Assembly (NCBI RefSeq): GCF_900156305.1
Contig: NZ_FTPL01000001.1
Coordinates: 496,001-560,000 of the forward strand
Direction of reading: 5' to 3'
Source of the DNA: Edaphobacillus lindanitolerans
GTDB taxonomy: Bacteria; Bacillota; Bacilli; Bacillales_A; Planococcaceae
Length of the DNA: 64,000 nt
The translations under genes were made by a program, and so were the position numbers. The notes below the pieces were generated by a model. That model saw only the letters and a list, made by a program, of their open reading frames with translations, was not told the DNA's origin and did no database searches. Numbering within the stretch: the stretch's first letter is position 1; each line of letters opens with the position of its first letter. This document shows positions 1 to 8,654 of this stretch, piece by piece.

Positions 1-515
1 ATCGCGGTCCCGATCGACAGCTGGTTGAGGAAGTAGATCAGGAACGGATAAGTGAGGAATGTCGCTGCGAGCGGACCGAATGACAGGAAAGAAACCGGCG
101 CTGCCGCACCATTCACGAGAAAGACGATGAACACGAGCAACTTCTCGAGGAGAAGGATGCCTGTAATGAACAACTGCAGCACGACAAGCTTCCGGTAATG
201 GATCCCTGTCAGCTTATGTAAAATGAACGAGATACCGTACAGATGGAACGCCGTATAAACAACCGCCCACAACATCGAACCGGCGAGGGACATCATCCGG
301 GCAAGAGCAAATGTCTCGTCGTCGCCGTTGGCGGTGATCGGTGTCAGCCCGCGTGTACCGATCCCCCACATATTCATCAATGCATAAAGGATCAGTGCGG
401 AGATGAACAGACCGACGACCCGCAATCGGAACCCCCTCATCGTGCTGTTGTCCAGCCGCTCCACCAATGTGCCCTGGTCGGTCAGATACCGCCAGAACTT
501 GAAGTCGAAAAACAT
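1..515 (-). CDS. Multi-pass membrane protein, 3' end outside window
   Basis: The frame opens at an ATG at 515 behind GGAAGGG and runs off the window edge with no stop, so at least 171 codons are seen. The translation begins MFFDFKFWRYLTDQG and contains about four hydrophobic stretches (near residues 30-47, 72-90, 105-125 and 140-160), so it is an integral membrane protein. The layout is loosely reminiscent of Yip1-type membrane proteins, but I cannot name the family from a partial sequence. It is the last gene before the ywqB/ywqA pair and has its own promoter-like sequence upstream. Confidence 0.7.
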   Translation of the reverse strand, partial: MFFDFKFWRYLTDQGTLVERLDNSTMRGFRLRVVGLFISALILYALMNMWGIGTRGLTPITANGDDETFALARMMSLAGSMLWAVVYTAFHLYGISFILHKLTGIHYRKLVVLQLFITGILLLEKLLVFIVFLVNGAAAPVSFLSFGPLAATFLTYPFLIYFLNQLSIGTA

Positions 516-566
516 ATGCCCAATTCCCTTCCGGCCATGCAAGGTTGATAGACTGCCATATCATCC

Positions 567-594
567 ACTTTACCAAAAGACGGCGTTTTTGTAA
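567..594 (-). promoter_or_regulatory. Promoter of the truncated membrane protein gene
   Basis: On the minus strand TTACAA (589-594) and TAAAGT (567-572) are 16 bp apart, and the -10 is preceded by TG in the extended -10 position. It lies about 50 bp upstream of the ATG at 515. This is a sigma-A-like match from sequence only. Confidence 0.45.
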
Positions 595-810
595 CCAGTC
601 AAACAGACCATGCCCGGGGAACTATGACAAAATTTTGTTCAGGCAGACCGCTTTCGGCAGAAAGTTCCCGCATATCCCCCTAGGAATACGGCGAATCGGT
701 GGGAATGGAAGGAATCCGGGTCATTTATCGGCACAGTCGCAAGGATGAAAACTTGACGGGCACGGCGGTTTGGGCGGCTGCACCGGGCTTCCGGGGTCAT
801 TTTTCCATCA

Positions 811-838
811 TAAAAGCCCGCGGGAGCTCCGCCGGGCT
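811..838 (-). terminator. Terminator of the IDEAL-domain gene
   Basis: AGCCCG (815-820) pairs with CGGGCT (833-838), with CGG/CCG extending the stem. On the minus strand the hairpin is followed by TTTTA. It lies about 50 bp past the stop codon at 890. Confidence 0.55.
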
Positions 839-889
839 CTGGTCCATATCGGGTTGCCATGGCGTCCGGGCTGCACGGGGTTGTTCCGG

Positions 890-1339
890 TCATTGGCCAT
901 TCAGTTGCCCGGCAAGGCGATGGAAGCTGTCACGGTCGCCTTCTGCAAGTGCACGGTCGATCAAGTTCATGAGGTTGGCGCGCTCGAACTCGGCGATGAG
1001 CACTTCCGCTTCGCCGGGTTCGATGAACATCGGATCGCTTTCCATGATGTCTGCCCCTTCGAGGATGTCTTTCAGATGGGTGTGGATGTCGGAGATCAGC
1101 AACAATTGATAGAGCGGGAGCCGGATGAACCGGCTGCCTTTTTGGAAAACGAAGATTTCGCCGAGATTTTCTACTTGGAGGTTTAGGAGATTGATATGGA
1201 TCTCCTTGCCTTCCGACGGGATAAAGTGGAACAGTTCTTCCCCTTTTTTGATTGTGAAATACTGATATTCGAAGACGAGTCTCACCCGTGTTTGTTCCTG
1301 TGTCATGTAAAAAGGCTTCATTCGTTGGATGTGCAGCAT
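890..1339 (-). CDS. IDEAL-domain protein
   Basis: 149 aa. The C-terminal third (about residues 112-145) carries a run of the form ANLMNLIDRALAEGDRDSFHRL, cut here to its key pattern: I-D-x-A-L, then D and F six to eight residues later. That is the signature of the IDEAL domain, a short helical module found in Bacillales proteins such as YpiB. The N-terminal part is not recognised and reads as a beta-rich segment. The start is the ATG at 1339 behind AGGGAGGG; the longer open frame upstream has no ribosome binding site. Function unknown; IDEAL domains occur in small regulatory or adaptor proteins, so a role in protein turnover or competence-type regulation is only a guess. Confidence 0.75.
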   Translation of the reverse strand: MLHIQRMKPFYMTQEQTRVRLVFEYQYFTIKKGEELFHFIPSEGKEIHINLLNLQVENLGEIFVFQKGSRFIRLPLYQLLLISDIHTHLKDILEGADIMESDPMFIEPGEAEVLIAEFERANLMNLIDRALAEGDRDSFHRLAGQLNGQ

Positions 1340-1450
1340 GGGGCTCCCTCCCTTTATCGCAATTTTCAATACTTTCATTTTACCATAATTATATGAAAGC
1401 GCATACAGAAAAATCCGGGCTATCCAGCCTGTCCCCTCCATGCCTTTCTT

Positions 1451-1804
1451 TTATTCCTTCTGCCGTCCCCTTTTGCCGTTTCCGTCCTTTCCGTTCAAAA
1501 AGAACCCGAATCGGTTTTCCCCGTACTCCAGCACATACGAAGACATGAGCCGTGGACCCAGGATCCTGAATCCTTCGCGGTATGCGGGATGTTTCTCAAA
1601 GACGATGCTTCCTTTCCTCAGGTCGATTTCCACGTCCGTGAGCAGGATAGGGCCGAACAGCATATAGGGCACAGTGCCGACTGGGGCATCCCCTTCCTGG
1701 ATGACCTGTATTCTGCCGTCGCCTGAATCCCGCCTGATCAGCCGCCAATTTCTATTTTCCCGTGTCACCGTCGGATTTTTGATGATAATTTCATACCGGG
1801 CCAT
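1451..1804 (-). CDS. Conserved-looking protein of unknown function
   Basis: 117 aa, mostly beta-type and basic at the C-terminus, without signal peptide or membrane segment. The start is the ATG at 1804 behind GGGAGG; a GTG six bases upstream sits too close to that ribosome binding site. I do not recognise the family. It is on the same strand as the IDEAL-domain gene (112 bp downstream) and could be cotranscribed with it. It diverges from ywqB across a 250-bp spacer that holds the ywqB promoter. Confidence 0.6.
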   Translation of the reverse strand: MARYEIIIKNPTVTRENRNWRLIRRDSGDGRIQVIQEGDAPVGTVPYMLFGPILLTDVEIDLRKGSIVFEKHPAYREGFRILGPRLMSSYVLEYGENRFGFFLNGKDGNGKRGRQKE

Positions 1805-1982
1805 GCCCACGCCTCCCTTTCAGTTTCAACAGCTTTTCCGGCATCCGTTCAATTAACAGCAGGGCCAACTGCAGAATAAAGCGGGCCGTCATTTTTGTAC
1901 CAATAAAGCCATCTGTCCCGCCGGCCGGAGCCGGGTACGGGTGGCAGGCATGTGGATACGGGGATGAAGGCTTTCGGCTTCG

Positions 1983-2011
1983 TTTACGTTTCGCACCCCG
2001 AGTCGTATAAT
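1983..2011 (+). promoter_or_regulatory. Promoter of ywqB-ywqA
   Basis: TTTACG (1983-1988) and TATAAT (2006-2011) are separated by exactly 17 bp. The predicted transcript starts near 2018, which supports the downstream ATG at 2055 as the ywqB start rather than the ATG at 2010 that overlaps the -10. Confidence 0.7.
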
Positions 2012-2054
2012 GGAGGGAAAGCCTTTTTTTAATGTGAAGGACGGGGGTTATCCC

Positions 2055-3638
2055 ATGAATACATTGTTGCCGGCATTTGCCGGGCTCTACGAAAACGAAA
2101 TCATGAGTGCGATGGATCGCCTGAAGTTGATCGCCGAACCGTCATCGGAATCTGCGGAGCGCATGGTCCGGGAAGCGGCCATGCTCGTACGGAATGACCG
2201 TCTCCGCCTCGTCGATGCGGATGAGCGGTACGGGACGGTCCGTTTCACTACGAGGGATTTCCCGTATGCCGAGATCATGCTGATGCTCCCGGCCCAGAAG
2301 TCGACCTGCAGCCTGCACGGCGACCGGGGCTGCGAACATACCGCTGCCGCCTGGTTCTCCGCCTTCCAGCATATCGGCTCCCTGTCGGAATGGCTTCGGG
2401 ACTGGCGCAGCTCCGGTGTTTCCCGCTATCAGCCGGGCCGTGCGCTGGAACAGACACCGGAAGCCTGGCGTGACCTGCTCGACAAACTGACGTCCAGGTT
2501 CCGTTCGTTCGGTGAGACGGTCCCGTATCATATCATCTCAGAGGAACTCAGCCTCTTTAGCCAGCAGCTGCGGTCCGTTGAGCCGATCGAACAGGAATGG
2601 AAGCCGTTGTTCAAGCTCTACTCTTCGCTGTACGCCCTGCACGCGGTATCTGCAGGATTTTCTGCGCGCGGGTTTTCCATCGGCTATGACCGCTGGCAGT
2701 TTGGCCGGATGCTCGATGGCCTGCTGGACAACATCAAGGACAGCCTCGCCCGTCTCTCCACCTCAAGGCGGCTGTTTGCGGCCGACCCGTTTTATCACGA
2801 TCTGGAGGACCTTGTCCGATCGTTCACTCTTTCTGCAGATCATTCCCCGGAAATGTGGATTGCCATCTACCGGGATGTCTGGACGACACTGTTCACCGGA
2901 AAAGATGCCCGGGAACGGGAACTGGCTGTACTAAGCGGGATGGATGACTCCTCTGACGGCTCTCCGCTCCTGCTGATGAGGGCATGGATATCGATTCTCC
3001 TCGGTTTGCCGGCCGGAGATGTCTCTGTCTCGGACGATCCCTCCGAGATCCCGCTGTTCACTTCGTGGATGGAGCTCGCGGAATACCTGGCCAAAGCCAA
3101 AGAGGGCACGAAGGCCCGGGAGATCATCCATGCGCTCGTCCCGCTCATCTCACCATACATGGAATCGGTCTCGTTCATCGAGCAGCGGAAAACGGCATCC
3201 GATCTTGCCGACCTGTGCCGTGAAACAGACATGCCGGAAAACGTGACGACCGACATCCTGTTTCGCTGCGGGTCTGCGGCAGAGGCCGAATACGCGGAGT
3301 TCCTGCTCGGCCGGGGACGCTACCGCGAATGGGCCGCATGGCATCTTCTGAATCATTCAAGCTTTGACCGTGTGGAGATGTCGGGGCTCAAGACGCTCAT
3401 CGATGAAGCGCCGATGGAAGCCATTTCCTTATGCCATACGCACGTCACCGAACAGATCGCCCAGAAAAGCCGCGGGAATTACCGGGAAGCCGTCCGGATC
3501 CTGAAAAAAATGAAACGAGCGGCGAAAAAGTCAGGCAGGGCCGACTGGTGGAACGACTACATTGCCGCCCTCCGCAAAAAGCATTCCAGGCTCCGCGCGC
3601 TCATGGAAGAGATGGAAAGAGGGAAGCTGACGCTATGA
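2055..3638 (+). CDS. ywqB: SWIM zinc-finger protein, YwqB family
   Basis: 527 aa. The start is the ATG at 2055 behind AAGGACGGGGG. The first 100 residues hold a SWIM-like element, S-T-C-S-L-H-G-D-R-G-C-E-H-T-A-A. The Cys-x-His half is intact, but the usual leading Cys-x-Cys appears as Ser-x-Cys, so the zinc site is degenerate. The rest is helical and unrecognised. Its stop codon overlaps the ATG of the SNF2 helicase gene (ATGA), the same partner arrangement as B. subtilis ywqB-ywqA, so the two proteins probably act together. SWIM domains bind DNA or protein partners; the cellular role of this pair is not established. Confidence 0.85.
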   Translation: MNTLLPAFAGLYENEIMSAMDRLKLIAEPSSESAERMVREAAMLVRNDRLRLVDADERYGTVRFTTRDFPYAEIMLMLPAQKSTCSLHGDRGCEHTAAAWFSAFQHIGSLSEWLRDWRSSGVSRYQPGRALEQTPEAWRDLLDKLTSRFRSFGETVPYHIISEELSLFSQQLRSVEPIEQEWKPLFKLYSSLYALHAVSAGFSARGFSIGYDRWQFGRMLDGLLDNIKDSLARLSTSRRLFAADPFYHDLEDLVRSFTLSADHSPEMWIAIYRDVWTTLFTGKDARERELAVLSGMDDSSDGSPLLLMRAWISILLGLPAGDVSVSDDPSEIPLFTSWMELAEYLAKAKEGTKAREIIHALVPLISPYMESVSFIEQRKTASDLADLCRETDMPENVTTDILFRCGSAAEAEYAEFLLGRGRYREWAAWHLLNHSSFDRVEMSGLKTLIDEAPMEAISLCHTHVTEQIAQKSRGNYREAVRILKKMKRAAKKSGRADWWNDYIAALRKKHSRLRALMEEMERGKLTL

Positions 3639-6382
3639 AACCGATGACACTGAACCGGACAATCCGCCTTTCCGTGCGGGAACTTCCGGACGGGCGTTTC
3701 GCCCTTGCAGGATTCAATGAAAGCGATATGAATATTCCCGTCGGACGCCTGAAAGAGATTTTGTTCTTCAGCCATTTTCGCTCGTTTCTCGGACTTGATG
3801 CAACGGCAGACCCGGACGCCGTCATTCTCACGCCGCGCGAAGCGGTCGAAGCGCTCGGCGGCGGGTTCCCGCTTGTAAGTTTCGTGGGAGCTTCGGATCA
3901 CGACGGGGTGCTGCTTCAGAACTTGATGGGCGCGGCTGAAATCTGGAACAGCCCGGGCCTCCCCCGCATTGCGGGCGCGGACGGCGGCGAGCTGAACTTC
4001 ACGGATGACGAAGTGACGGAAGGCACGAAAGCCGTCCTTGAGAATGCATTCCGTGAACTGCTTGCCGATGGCGGAATCGGAACTGACCGGCTCAAAGACG
4101 TGATCGAATTCCGCAGAACCGAAACCGAAGACGCCGCTATCGGCGAAACGCTCCCGTTCCGGATCGCCGTCCGTCTGAGTGAACCGGAAGAAAGCCATGA
4201 CGAATGGATGCTGGAAACGGTGCTCGTGAACAAACGCGGAGGCACGCACTGGACCCCGGCGGCACGGAAGACCGTGCTGCATCCAGCCGAGTCTCTCCCT
4301 AAGAAGTGGAAGGAATTCGCCGATCCGGTGGCAGCGATGCAGGACCGGATCGCCGCGTTGCTCGGTGACGGTGAAGGAGCGGATCGCATGCCCGGTTCCT
4401 TCATTTCCGAACCGCTTGAAGATGCACAGGTTCGCCGGTTTCTCGCGGAAGATTTGCCGGTCCTCCAATCGCTCGGTATCGATGTCATCATTCCTGCATG
4501 GCTGCGGGATGCGGCAGAGCGGAAAGTCCGTGTCCGTGCGACTACATCTGCCGGTTCATCCGGGACTGCACGGCTCGATGACGCCCTTGACTTCAATTGG
4601 TCGTTTTCATTGGGCGGAGAAGAAATCCCGGCGGAGCATTTCCGCCGGCTCGTCGAGGAAAAGCGGGAGTTCATCCGCGCCGGAGAAGATTGGTTCAGGC
4701 TTGACGCCGCCTGGCTCGCCCGCATCCGCGAGATGATGGAAGAGGCTGAACGGGGCGGTTTGACGGTGAAGGATCTGCTATTCCGGGATTTGGAGGAAGA
4801 GCTCGGCCTTGCAGCGGATGTCTCAGAAGATGAAGATGACGATGACGATCCGCTGTTCGCCTTTTCATTACAGCAGTCTTTGAAGGAGGCGGTCGGCCGC
4901 ATCCGCAGCAAAGAAGGCATTCCGTCCGCGCCGGTGCCGGCAGGTCTCCATGCAACCCTCCGTCCTTACCAGAAAGACGGCTTCGACTGGCTCGTATTTA
5001 TGCGCGAGAATGGATTCGGTGCAATCCTGGCTGACGATATGGGGCTCGGGAAGACCGTGCAGCTCATTGCCTATCTGCTTCACCTGCATGAAACGGAAGG
5101 TCCGGGACACGGACCGTCTCTCATCATCTGCCCGACCTCCGTCATCGGCAACTGGCAGCGTGAACTTGCCCGGTTTGCGCCGGGGCTTCCGGTTCTCGTC
5201 CACTATGGGCAGAGCCGCCTGAAAGACGAATCCCTGGACGACGGGCTCGGAAGGATCGGCAATGGCCTTGTCCTTACTACGTACGGAACGTTCATGCAGG
5301 ACAGCGAGGCCCTGTCGGAATTCGAATGGGCGTCCGTTACGCTCGATGAGGCACAAAACATCAAGAACATGCAGACAAAGCAGTCCAGGGCCATCCGTAA
5401 GCTTCATGGCCGGCAGCACATCGCACTGACCGGGACTCCCGTAGAAAACCGGCTGGCGGAACTGTGGGCAATTTTCGACTTTATCCATAAGGGATACCTC
5501 GGCCGGTTTGCCTCTTTCCAGGAAGAATTCATCAATCCGATCGAGAAGGACGGTTCAGAGCCAAGAAAACAGAAGCTTCGCGCCAAAATTGCGCCGTTCC
5601 TGCTCAGACGGACAAAGTCAGACCCCGAGCTCATGCTCAACCTTCCGGACAAGCTTGAAGAGAACGAGTACGTGCCGCTCACTGAGGAGCAGGCCGCTCT
5701 CTATGAAAGTTATATCCGGGAAACGAAGGCCGGCCTCATGGAGACGGAAGGGTTCCGCCGAAAGGGCATCATCCTCAAAATGCTCAGCCGGCTGAAACAA
5801 CTGTGCAACCACCCTTCCCTCTTCTTGAAAGAGCCGTTTTCCGAGCCTGCCGACCTGATCATCCGGTCGAAGAAGCTCGAACGGATCATTGAACTGACAG
5901 CAGAGATTGCAGAAAGCGGTGAGCAGGTGCTCATCTTCACGCAATACATCGGGATGGGGGAACTCATCCGTCACTGCCTGTCCGGCCTGCATGGCATTGA
6001 AGCGCCGTTCCTTACCGGCAGCATGCCGAAAACGAGCCGGGACCGCCTTGTCGAGGATTTCCAGAATGGCGAGTTCCCCGTTTTCATCCTTTCCCTGAAA
6101 GCAGGCGGCACCGGCCTCAATCTGACCGGCGCGAACCATGTGCTGCATGCCGACCGCTGGTGGAACCCGGCCGTCGAAAACCAGGCGACCGACCGGGCAT
6201 ACCGGATCGGCCAGGAGCGCTTCGTCCATGTGAGAAAGTTCGTCACCATCGGAACCGTGGAGGAAAAGATCGACCGGATGATTGCGGAAAAGGCGGCCCT
6301 CTCCTCCGAACTCATTCAGTCGGGTGCCTGGATCACCGACCTGACGGAGTCCGAACTGGACGATCTGTTCACAATCGGATGA
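3635..6382 (+). CDS. ywqA: SNF2-family DNA helicase/ATPase YwqA
   Basis: 915 aa, close to the usual length of about 920. The N-terminal half is the long SNF2-associated region with an acidic DEDDDDD patch near residue 400. The C-terminal half has both helicase lobes: Walker A in ILADDMGLGKT, motif II as DEAQ, the ALTGTPVENR motif III, and motifs V-VI in LKAGGTGLNLTGA and QATDRAYRIGQ. Every catalytic motif is intact, so it should be an active DNA translocase. The start ATG at 3635 overlaps the ywqB stop, which implies translational coupling. A strong hairpin terminator follows at 6405-6438. Confidence 0.95.
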   Translation: MKPMTLNRTIRLSVRELPDGRFALAGFNESDMNIPVGRLKEILFFSHFRSFLGLDATADPDAVILTPREAVEALGGGFPLVSFVGASDHDGVLLQNLMGAAEIWNSPGLPRIAGADGGELNFTDDEVTEGTKAVLENAFRELLADGGIGTDRLKDVIEFRRTETEDAAIGETLPFRIAVRLSEPEESHDEWMLETVLVNKRGGTHWTPAARKTVLHPAESLPKKWKEFADPVAAMQDRIAALLGDGEGADRMPGSFISEPLEDAQVRRFLAEDLPVLQSLGIDVIIPAWLRDAAERKVRVRATTSAGSSGTARLDDALDFNWSFSLGGEEIPAEHFRRLVEEKREFIRAGEDWFRLDAAWLARIREMMEEAERGGLTVKDLLFRDLEEELGLAADVSEDEDDDDDPLFAFSLQQSLKEAVGRIRSKEGIPSAPVPAGLHATLRPYQKDGFDWLVFMRENGFGAILADDMGLGKTVQLIAYLLHLHETEGPGHGPSLIICPTSVIGNWQRELARFAPGLPVLVHYGQSRLKDESLDDGLGRIGNGLVLTTYGTFMQDSEALSEFEWASVTLDEAQNIKNMQTKQSRAIRKLHGRQHIALTGTPVENRLAELWAIFDFIHKGYLGRFASFQEEFINPIEKDGSEPRKQKLRAKIAPFLLRRTKSDPELMLNLPDKLEENEYVPLTEEQAALYESYIRETKAGLMETEGFRRKGIILKMLSRLKQLCNHPSLFLKEPFSEPADLIIRSKKLERIIELTAEIAESGEQVLIFTQYIGMGELIRHCLSGLHGIEAPFLTGSMPKTSRDRLVEDFQNGEFPVFILSLKAGGTGLNLTGANHVLHADRWWNPAVENQATDRAYRIGQERFVHVRKFVTIGTVEEKIDRMIAEKAALSSELIQSGAWITDLTESELDDLFTIG

Positions 6383-6404
6383 TCCGTTTACAGTAAAATA
6401 TTGC

Positions 6405-6438
6405 AGACGGCCCGGCCACCCCCATGGCCGGGCCGTCT
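6405..6438. terminator. Hairpin terminator between ywqA and a small ORF
   Basis: A perfect 14-bp inverted repeat, AGACGGCCCGGCCA (6405-6418) and TGGCCGGGCCGTCT (6425-6438), has a 6-nt loop. It lies between convergent genes and could serve both, but neither side has a strong T-run. Confidence 0.65.
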
Positions 6439-6465
6439 TGATCCTGTATTCAATGCCAACTCCAC

Positions 6466-6630
6466 TCAGCGCTTCACAACGAGATTCAGTGTGCCGGGAT
6501 CGTGCCGAAACCGATTGTCCTGCAGTTTTTCCAGATGTACCACCCTTTCGTTCATATGGGCGACAATCCGGATCAGCTGCTCAATCTGCCGTTCTGACCT
6601 GACAAGCTGATCTTCAATGTTCTTCATCAT
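6466..6630 (-). CDS. Small charged coiled-coil-like protein
   Basis: 54 aa beginning MMKNIEDQLVRSERQ. It is rich in Glu, Arg and Gln, with a heptad-like spacing of Leu, Ile and Val typical of a short amphipathic coiled coil. It is preceded by GAAAGGATC as ribosome binding site. No annotated family comes to mind. It lies between ssb and the terminator that ends ywqA, on the ssb strand, and could be the last gene of that transcript. The call rests on the ribosome binding site and composition. Confidence 0.5.
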   Translation of the reverse strand: MMKNIEDQLVRSERQIEQLIRIVAHMNERVVHLEKLQDNRFRHDPGTLNLVVKR

Positions 6631-6670
6631 TCGCTCGTGATCCTTTCAATAAGGTGGTTGGCCGGACGGA

Positions 6671-6707
6671 GGCCCGACCGCTTCCGGTGCAGCGGTCGCA
6701 CCGGGCC
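6671..6707. other. Stem-loop downstream of ssb
   Basis: CGACCGCT and AGCGGTCG form a perfect 8-bp stem, flanked by GGCCC/GGGCC that can extend it. There is no T-run, so it is not a standard intrinsic terminator. It sits 47 bp past the ssb stop and could stabilise the 3' end or end transcription weakly. Confidence 0.4.
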
Positions 6708-6753
6708 TGTACTCCGGGCGGCTCCGTATGGCGGTCAGTCCCGCCCCCGACGT

Positions 6754-7395
6754 TCAGTGGCGGATCGGGAACCCGGCCGACTCTTCCTCCGGCAGCGTCA
6801 GTTCCTTCGGCAGACCGGTTCCATGGGCAACCATGCCGCTGTTCTGCCTGGTCGCTTCTGCAGGACTGACTGCGATGCCCGCCGCTCCGTTCTTTCGACC
6901 ATGTGCAATATGTGCGGAAGCTGCCGGCTCTGCCTGCTCATGAGCCGTTCCGGCGGCGGCTTGCCGTTCGGAAGTGCTGTTTGTCGGATGTCCGTTCTGA
7001 TGCCCGCCTGCTGGATCAGACTGGCCCGCAGCTGACGGGCCGGCCTGGGACTCCAGCATCTCTTCCGCCTGCTTTTCTTCATTTTTTGCCGGCGGCTTCA
7101 GCTGGAGAAACTTCAGTTCCTCGCAAAGCACTTCTGTTACAAACACCCGGGCTTCGCCTTTCATGTATGACCTCGACCGGAGCCTGCCGCAGACACTGAC
7201 GAGCGAACCTTTTCCGCAATACTCGACGGTACTATGAGCCTGCTTGCCCCAGATTGAGCAGAGAACGAAATCAGCCTCCTTGTCCTTGAACTTCTTTTCC
7301 ACTGCCAAAACGAATCCTGCCTGGACAGCACCGCCGGCAAATTGCCGGAGTTCCGGATCTTTTGTAAGCCGGCCGATCAATGCCACCTGGTTCAC
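6754..7395 (-). CDS. ssbB: Single-stranded DNA-binding protein, SsbB-type position
   Basis: 213 aa. Residues 1-100 form an OB fold that opens VNQVALIGRLTKDPEL, and KDKEADFVLCSIWGKQA marks the strand typical of SSB. The start is a GTG at 7395 behind GAAGGAGGTGA; an ATG further upstream lacks a ribosome binding site. B. subtilis SsbB (YwpH) is about 113 aa and has no tail. This protein instead carries about 110 residues of Gln/Ala/Gly/His-rich linker and ends EEESAGFPIRH rather than with the usual acidic DDDLPF-type tip, so partner binding through the C-terminus may differ. The neighbour ywpF matches the B. subtilis locus. It probably protects single strands during transformation or repair. Confidence 0.88.
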   Translation of the reverse strand: MNQVALIGRLTKDPELRQFAGGAVQAGFVLAVEKKFKDKEADFVLCSIWGKQAHSTVEYCGKGSLVSVCGRLRSRSYMKGEARVFVTEVLCEELKFLQLKPPAKNEEKQAEEMLESQAGPSAAGQSDPAGGHQNGHPTNSTSERQAAAGTAHEQAEPAASAHIAHGRKNGAAGIAVSPAEATRQNSGMVAHGTGLPKELTLPEEESAGFPIRH

Positions 7396-7698
7396 GCGTT
7401 CACCTCCTTCCCTGATTTGTAACCTGAGCATACCCGATGTACGGCAAAACGGGCAAAGAGCCATTTTTCAATTTTGAAGCCCCTTTTTGCTCCAAAATCC
7501 GAATATGCAACGCGGGAAATTCTGGCCCTTTTTCACTGCTTCTCATATTCCCCGCGGTTTGCCGGTATTTTGGAGAAGGCGTCATTTTGCAAACTTGGCA
7601 GTTGATGAATTCGCTCCTCCGTGGAAAGCTCTTGCCATGATTGGCCGGAAAGGAGGTTATGGTATACTGTGGGAAGAATGCAACAGGGGGTGCGGACC
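7396..7698. other. Intergenic region between divergent ssb and ywpF
   Basis: About 300 bp holding the ssb ribosome binding site at one end and the ywpF promoter at the other. AT-rich patches lie near 7460-7500, but no A4-N5-T4 pair of a ComK box could be found. No gene is supported. Confidence 0.5.
7641..7668 (+). promoter_or_regulatory. Promoter of ywpF
   Basis: TTGGCC (7641-7646) and TATACT (7663-7668) are 16 bp apart, and TG precedes the -10 in the extended position (TGGTATACT). It lies about 30 bp upstream of the GTG at 7699. Confidence 0.55.
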
Positions 7699-8145
7699 GT
7701 GAAATCGTTCAAACTGATCTCGACTTCATTCGTCAAAGAAGGCCATGTCGTGCGGTATCCGCTGATCGACGGTATCATCATCAACCAGGAAGACAGCCAC
7801 CGGTCGTGGATCCTTGAAATGTTCATCGATAAAAAACATAAGGCGGCGTTTGATGCCCTGCTGGAATCGGGGGAATTGCTCGATACCAAAGCCGTGATCT
7901 CCTATCCTGAGAACGAGCCGGCTGCTTTCAAGGTCGCAGTCTATGCCGTGAAAGAAATCGGGGACAGTATTTCAGTCCTGATGAAGGGGACACTGAAGCG
8001 GATCCGTTCCCAATACGCAGAGCAGCTTCTTGAAGAACTGATCGACCAAGGGCTCGAAGGAGAAGCGTTGATCGGGCGATTCACCCGTGATATGAAGAAC
8101 CGGCCTCAACTCCGCCGTGACCGGGATGCCCGTCCGGCCGAATAA
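7699..8145 (+). CDS. ywpF: YwpF-like protein
   Basis: 148 aa starting VKSFKLISTSFVKEG at a GTG (7699) with AGGGGGTG upstream. B. subtilis YwpF begins MKTFKLIALDLVEGE and shares the DGLIINKED and LIETLI stretches, seen here as DGIIINQED and ILEMFI, so the family is clear. Molecular function is unknown. It is divergent from ssb, as in the B. subtilis arrangement, and ends at a long bidirectional terminator. There is no signal peptide or membrane segment, so it is cytoplasmic. Confidence 0.88.
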   Translation: MKSFKLISTSFVKEGHVVRYPLIDGIIINQEDSHRSWILEMFIDKKHKAAFDALLESGELLDTKAVISYPENEPAAFKVAVYAVKEIGDSISVLMKGTLKRIRSQYAEQLLEELIDQGLEGEALIGRFTRDMKNRPQLRRDRDARPAE

Positions 8146-8153
8146 ACTGTTCC

Positions 8154-8210
8154 GTAACATGAAAAACCCGGCATGGGCTTTAATGGCCCTTGCCGGGTTT
8201 TTCATGTTAC
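8154..8210. terminator. Bidirectional terminator, ywpF / lipoprotein gene
   Basis: A perfect 20-bp inverted repeat, GTAACATGAAAAACCCGGCA (8154-8173) and its complement (8191-8210). The A-run and T-run in the arms let it end transcription from both convergent genes. The stop codon of the lipoprotein gene lies inside the right arm. Confidence 0.85.
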
Positions 8211-8560
8211 CTGCCGTTGTCTCGGTTCAGGTCATCATCCATGATCTGGTCGCGGTTGTTTTCGTTCATCGTTCCGTTGCCGCCGTTGCCTGCACCGTTG
8301 TCATCCCCGCCAAATTCACCGAATCCCGAACCGGTTCCGTCCGGGTCTATCGGGCCGTCCGGAGTCCCGTTGTCCGTACCGTTGTTGGTACGGTTGTCGT
8401 TGACACCATTGTCCGTGTCGTTCGGCATCATGTTGTTGCCGTTTTCGATGTCTTCCATCGGTGTCTCGTTGTCCGGTGGCAGTGCACCGTTGTCGTTATT
8501 GTTACATCCGCCAAGAATGGCTGCTGCGGCAATGAGTGCCGGCGCTGCTTTCTTCCACAT
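8207..8560 (-). CDS. Small Asn/Asp/Gly-rich lipoprotein
   Basis: 117 aa. A lipoprotein signal peptide MWKKAAPALIAAAAILGGC ends in the lipobox LGGC, so the Cys should be lipidated and the protein anchored outside the membrane. Everything after it is low-complexity, dominated by Asn, Asp, Gly and Thr, without a recognisable domain. The start ATG (8560) follows GGGGAGG; an ATG seven codons upstream overlaps this site. Function unknown; disordered acidic surface lipoproteins of this type are common in Bacillales. Confidence 0.75.
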   Translation of the reverse strand: MWKKAAPALIAAAAILGGCNNNDNGALPPDNETPMEDIENGNNMMPNDTDNGVNDNRTNNGTDNGTPDGPIDPDGTGSGFGEFGGDDNGAGNGGNGTMNENNRDQIMDDDLNRDNGR

Positions 8561-8654
8561 GAAAAAACCTCCCCTCGGCATTTTTCATCGCACGGGCCCA
8601 TGCGATGATGTAGGTTGGCCGGTTCGGGCAGGTTCTATCATCAATTGCGCTTTC

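Larger units (their letters stand above)
516..889. other. Gap of 374 bp without a supported gene
   Basis: The interval holds the promoter of the truncated membrane protein gene and a terminator hairpin for the IDEAL-domain gene near 811-838. Open frames here on both strands lack ribosome binding sites and family-like sequence. I see nothing else in it. Confidence 0.5.

Noticed and set aside
7440-7520. ComK box upstream of ssbB
   Set aside because: AT-rich patches are present, but no AAAA-N5-TTTT pairs at the required spacing could be found on either strand.
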